This document shows positions 32,347 through 35,349 of a stretch of 35,349 nucleotides of DNA, piece by piece. Both the position numbers and the translations under genes were made by a program. The notes under the pieces were generated by a model. The model was not told where the DNA came from and did not search any database. It saw only the letters and a program-made list of their open reading frames with translations. Position 1 is the stretch's first letter. The number at the start of each line of letters is the position of its first letter. This DNA is from Defluviitaleaceae bacterium (GTDB taxonomy: Bacteria; Bacillota; Clostridia; Lachnospirales; WRAX01): the NCBI GenBank assembly GCA_009781625.1, contig WQVI01000010.1, positions 1 to 35,349 on the forward strand, read 5' to 3'.

Positions 32347-33585
32347 ATGAGGAAAATTATGACGGCGGCTTTGGCCTTTATGCTGGTATGGGCTGCGGCA
32401 CCTATCGCATTACATGCTAATGAAATTAGCGTAACCATTGATGGCGCGGCTGTAGATTTTGAAGGCCAGCCACCGATAATTGTTGATGGCCGCACGCTGG
32501 TGCCTGTGCGGGGCGTGTTTGAGGCATTGGGCTTTGATGTGGGCTGGGAGCAGGAAACCCAAACCGCCACACTGACAAGTGATGATTATGTAGTGGTTAT
32601 CTCCATTGGCAGTGATGTGTTTACAACTAATGGCGAGGAAATTCCGCTGGATGTGCCGGCGCAAATTATTGAGGACAGGACGCTGCTGCCTATACGGGCG
32701 GTGTTGGAGAGCGTGGGCTATGAGGTGGATTGGGATGGCGATACGAGGACGGTGCTTGTTACCACGCCAACAACTATGGAAGAAGTGGCAGAAGAAATTG
32801 AGGCAGAGCCCCAAGACACCTTCATTACCATACGCGGCGTTCAATACAGTACAGCTTTAGAATTTCTTAATTTGGGCGACATGGGCTTAAATGATGCTGA
32901 TATTGTGCCACTGCAACAAATGGTGAATTTGAGACAACTTACTTTGAATAACAATCAAATCAGCAACTTAGAGCCGCTTGCGGGGCTGACAAATTTGCAA
33001 GCACTACATATGAATAATAATCGGATAAGTGACATATCGCCTCTTTCCAATCTTGTGGGACTGGAGGTGCTACATTTGGATATAAACCAAATAAGCAACC
33101 TATCCCCAATTTCGGGGCTTACTAATTTACGTGTTTTATGGCTGGGGAGCAATCAAATCAGCAACTTGGCGCCCCTTTCAGGCCTTACAAACCTAACAGA
33201 TCTATGGTTGCAGGATAACCAAATAAGCAGCATTAGCTCTCTTTCAAATCTGACGAGAATGCGGAGACTGCATTTGGGTGATAATGAAATAAGGATTTTG
33301 GCGGCACTTAGAAACCTAACGGAATTAACTGACCTAACCCTGAGAAATAATCGCATAAACGACCTATCGCCATTGTCAGGTCTTACCAACTTAGTGTGGC
33401 TGGACATGGGATTTGTGTTTGACACTGACGAGCTGTTGGCGGAGATTGGGTTTACCCGGGAAGAGCTAGATAGAATGGGGGTTACTATAGCAGATATAGC
33501 GGCTATAGTTGGTGATATTGGGTTTAATCATATAACAGATTGGTCGCCTGTCAGCCATGTGCCGATAGTTATTGGCAGGCCTTAG
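32347..33585 (+). CDS. Secreted leucine-rich-repeat protein with copper amine oxidase N-like domains
   Basis: The 412 residues begin with a signal peptide (MRKIMTAALAFMLVWAAAPIALHA). Residues 26-140 form a copper amine oxidase N-like stalk (VDGRTLVPVRGVFEALGFDVGWEQETQTATL, then DRTLLPIRAVLESVGYEVDWDGDTRTVLV), a module many Clostridia use for cell-wall surface display. About eight internalin-like repeats follow (residues 190-350), each of about 22 residues, with L-x-x-L-x-L-x-x-N-x-I-S-x-L-x-P-L. These solenoids bind proteins or glycans. There is no LPXTG or other sortase signal. The first ten residues equal those of no neighbour. AAGGAGG precedes the ATG. Confidence 0.9.
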   Translation: MRKIMTAALAFMLVWAAAPIALHANEISVTIDGAAVDFEGQPPIIVDGRTLVPVRGVFEALGFDVGWEQETQTATLTSDDYVVVISIGSDVFTTNGEEIPLDVPAQIIEDRTLLPIRAVLESVGYEVDWDGDTRTVLVTTPTTMEEVAEEIEAEPQDTFITIRGVQYSTALEFLNLGDMGLNDADIVPLQQMVNLRQLTLNNNQISNLEPLAGLTNLQALHMNNNRISDISPLSNLVGLEVLHLDINQISNLSPISGLTNLRVLWLGSNQISNLAPLSGLTNLTDLWLQDNQISSISSLSNLTRMRRLHLGDNEIRILAALRNLTELTDLTLRNNRINDLSPLSGLTNLVWLDMGFVFDTDELLAEIGFTREELDRMGVTIADIAAIVGDIGFNHITDWSPVSHVPIVIGRP

Positions 33586-33612
33586 ATTTTTGATGAATTA
33601 AGGAGAGATATT

Positions 33613-34263
33613 GTGGATAAAAAAATTGGTATTATAAAAAAGTTAGGCGAAGAGAAGCTTGTGGCCGTTATACGTGCTGAAAGTGAGGAGCAGGGCTTTA
33701 AAATTGTGGAAGCTGTGAAGAAGGGCGGCATAAAGTTTTTGGAAGTGACGCTTACGGTGCCTGGGGCGGTGGATATTATTCGAGAGCTTGTGAAGAGATA
33801 TAAGGATGAGGATGTTTGCATTGGGGCGGGCACTGTGTTGGACCCGGAGACGGCGCGTATTGCTATTTTGGCGGGTGCGGCGTATATTGTTAGCCCGTGC
33901 TTTTGCCCGGAAGTGATGAAGATGTGCAACCGCTATCGGGTGCCTGTTATGCCTGGTGTGCAAACTGTGCGCGAGGTGGTGCAAAGCCTGGAGATGGGCG
34001 CGGATGTTATAAAGGTTTTCCCAGGGGATGCTTTTAGCCCTAGCATTATAAAGAGCTTTAAGGGGCCGTTGCCCCAGGGCAATTTTATGCCAACGGGGGG
34101 CGTGTCGTTGGCTAATGTGAAAGATTGGCTGGCGGCGGGGGCCTATGCCGTTGGCACGGGCAGTAGTCTTACTGTGGGTGCCAAGACGGGTGATTATGCC
34201 GCTGTGGAAGAAGAGGCGAGGAAATTTGTGGCGGAAGTGGCGAAGTATAGCTATTTAACTTGA
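33613..34263 (+). CDS. eda: 2-keto-3-deoxy-6-phosphogluconate / 2-keto-4-hydroxyglutarate aldolase
   Basis: This class I aldolase splits KDPG into pyruvate and glyceraldehyde 3-phosphate, and KHG into pyruvate and glyoxylate. The 216 residues carry the Glu of FLEVTLTVPGAV, GAGTVLDPETA, IVSPCFCPEV and the Schiff-base lysine in DVIKVFPGDAF (about 137). The start is GTG at 33613, behind AAGGAGAG. The final codons for KYSYLT and the stop are encoded by the left arm of the palindromic element at 34246, so the C-terminus was altered by insertion. No other hexuronate or Entner-Doudoroff gene is adjacent. Confidence 0.93.
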   Translation: MDKKIGIIKKLGEEKLVAVIRAESEEQGFKIVEAVKKGGIKFLEVTLTVPGAVDIIRELVKRYKDEDVCIGAGTVLDPETARIAILAGAAYIVSPCFCPEVMKMCNRYRVPVMPGVQTVREVVQSLEMGADVIKVFPGDAFSPSIIKSFKGPLPQGNFMPTGGVSLANVKDWLAAGAYAVGTGSSLTVGAKTGDYAAVEEEARKFVAEVAKYSYLT

Positions 34264-34410
34264 AAAGACATACAAGAAAACGCAGGATTTTTTCACAAAT
34301 GCAAGGAAGCGACGACGACGCGTGTCCTAAGACACGCAAGGAGAAGCTGACGTAGCAGTTGTGGAAAAAGACAAGTTTTGTTGTGTGGATTTTTAAGTTA
34401 AATAGCTATA
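34246..34410. repeat. Palindromic MITE-like element, copy 4 (165 bp)
   Basis: The ends TATAGCTATTTAACTT (34246-34261) and AAGTTAAATAGCTATA (34395-34410) match perfectly over 16 bp. The core GCAAGGAAGCGACGACGACG, hairpin CGTGTC-ctaa-GACACG and AAGGAGAAGCTGACG match the copy at 15330 nearly base for base, while the arms do not. It begins inside the aldolase gene and ends 20 bases before the next start codon. Confidence 0.9.
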
Positions 34411-34429
34411 TAAATAAAAGGTGAATATT

Positions 34430-34846
34430 ATGGATATCAATGGGCAAGGCAGGAAAATGCTGAAGGTTGTTGGCATATTGTACATAGTTTTCAGCGGAAT
34501 TAATATTTTGGTTGGCTTGTTTGGCATGGGCACTGCGGGGTTGTGGGATACGATAATGCCGCTGCCCAATGTTTCTTGGATGACATATTATGGGATGTTG
34601 TTTTTGGTGTATGCTTACACGCTTTTTATGGGCATCATGGGCCTTGTGCATAGCAATAGGCCTGAAAAGGGTGGCTTTTTGCGCGTGCTGGGCCTGGTGA
34701 GCATCGTGGCTTATATTGCCTTCTATGTTTTTGGTGGGCTTGAGGCGGCGCGCTTTCTTGGTATGGTGTGGCTTATACCGCTGGACTTTGTTTTGCCTGT
34801 TTTGTTTATAATTGGTGCTATGAAGAATATGAAAACGCAGCAATAG
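34430..34846 (+). CDS. Small four-helix membrane protein of unknown function
   Basis: The 138 residues show four hydrophobic helices: MLKVVGILYIVFSGINILVGL, MLFLVYAYTLFMGIMGLVH, VLGLVSIVAYIAFYVFGG and LIPLDFVLPVLFIIGAM. The short loops carry RPEKGG and WDTIMPLPN. ATG 34430 follows AAAAGGTG; the upstream GTG at 34421 is in frame but has no separate ribosome site. It may be read through from the aldolase gene across the element hairpin, because I see no promoter. I do not recognise the family. Confidence 0.75.
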   Translation: MDINGQGRKMLKVVGILYIVFSGINILVGLFGMGTAGLWDTIMPLPNVSWMTYYGMLFLVYAYTLFMGIMGLVHSNRPEKGGFLRVLGLVSIVAYIAFYVFGGLEAARFLGMVWLIPLDFVLPVLFIIGAMKNMKTQQ

Positions 34847-34869
34847 CGGCACAAGGGAGGTTTTTCAGG

Positions 34870-35349
34870 ATGAAGAAATTTTTGATGTTTGCGCTTGTGA
34901 TGGTGCTTACGCTATTTGTGCTTGCTGCTTGCGGTGGTGACAATGACGATACATTGGCGGCGGGTAATGATAATCAGGTTGTGCAGGGCAATCAAATGGC
35001 AAATGATTCGCCGGTAAATAGCCCTGAACAGGCTGCTGCGCCCCTTGATGAGCCAGAAGATAATACATATGGAGATTTCGTTTTTTCAGTAGAAGCGGGA
35101 GAGGTGACAATAACAAGATACACGGGAAGCGCAACCGATTTAATTATACCTGACACAATTAATGGATTGCCGGTTAGGATAATTGGTGCTAGTGCCTTCT
35201 TTAATGCCGCGCCCTTAACGAATATTGTAATACCCGATAGCGTAACACGCATTGAGCGCGGCGCATTTGGGGGCCATTTTCCTATAACAAGCATTGTCCT
35301 TAGCAATGAAGTGGTGTATATTGGCGATGGTGCATTTGGCTATCTATCA
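34870..35349 (+). CDS. BspA-like leucine-rich-repeat lipoprotein (partial, continues off the window)
   Basis: The ATG at 34870 follows GGGAGG. The signal peptide MKKFLMFALVMVLTLFVLAAC ends in a lipobox with a glycine-rich, acidic spacer (GGDNDDTLAAGNDN) and then a low-complexity linker. From about residue 85 BspA-type LRR repeats begin: LIIPDTINGLPVRIIGASAFFN and IVIPDSVTRIERGAFGG. Such surface proteins bind host or cell-wall ligands. The C-terminus is not in the window. Confidence 0.85.
   Translation, partial: MKKFLMFALVMVLTLFVLAACGGDNDDTLAAGNDNQVVQGNQMANDSPVNSPEQAAAPLDEPEDNTYGDFVFSVEAGEVTITRYTGSATDLIIPDTINGLPVRIIGASAFFNAAPLTNIVIPDSVTRIERGAFGGHFPITSIVLSNEVVYIGDGAFGYLS

Overview
The window looks like a chromosomal segment of an endospore-forming Firmicute of the class Clostridia. 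The signs are a partial spoIIAA at the left edge, the gene order tmk - darA - holB - ricT - trmN6 - rsmI that Bacillus and Clostridia share, a RecU resolvase, a long single-chain PurL, an RF2 gene with a programmed +1 frameshift, YycH/YycI-like proteins, and many lipoproteins behind strong AAGGAG-type ribosome sites. I see no phage, plasmid, CRISPR, tRNA or rRNA genes and no transposase.

Layout. 1-1411: partial spoIIAA (-) and a lipoprotein (+). 1436-2591: a strong promoter, a 14-codon ORF and a terminator ahead of rsgA. 2656-3726: a multi-pass membrane protein (-) that has swallowed a palindromic repeat in frame. 3730-4167: repeats only. 4168-5611: an S66 carboxypeptidase and an RseC-like redox membrane protein (-). 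5683-14063: tmk, darA, holB, ricT, trmN6, rsmI and purL, read as one tightly packed run of housekeeping genes with a hairpin array before purL. 14056-14340: a broken TfoX C-terminal-domain gene. 14423-15235: a YycI-like membrane-anchored protein. 15718-22601: secA, a small conserved protein, a DUF4405-like membrane protein, a GNAT acetyltransferase, prfB, an NTF2-like protein, an RluA-type pseudouridine synthase and recU. 22834-26201: an inactive-looking GH26-like lipoprotein and a YycH/YycI-like pair. 26269-27291 (-): a methionine-rich mini-protein and exonuclease III. 27403-34846: a zinc-ribbon membrane protein, a DUF5721-like protein, htpG, an anchored protein, a P-loop kinase-like protein, a leucine-rich-repeat surface protein, KDPG/KHG aldolase and a small membrane protein. 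34870-end: the start of a BspA-like lipoprotein.

The most unusual content is the non-coding repeat load. Four palindromic elements are each 164-165 bp long and share an inner core, but have different terminal arms (3299-3462, 5731-5895, 15330-15493, 34246-34410). Two related palindromes lie at 22585-22702 and 28710-28853, and a solo arm of the same family interrupts the TfoX-like gene at about 14127-14153. Arrays of 16-bp hairpins with TAAA/TTTA loops flank purL, secA and the 22.8-kb lipoprotein. A roughly 93-bp repeat occurs twice in inverted orientation around the 2.7-3.7-kb gene, a hairpin with 31-bp perfect arms lies at 4065-4147, and a single REP-like unit is at 21999-22022. Several repeats supply the last codons or stop codons of genes, one is translated inside a protein, and one forms the tmk mRNA leader. 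This looks like a non-autonomous repeat family that has recently moved or recombined in this genome, although no enzyme that could move it is in the window.

All calls come from reading the sequence by eye. Family names rest on recognised motifs, not on a database search.
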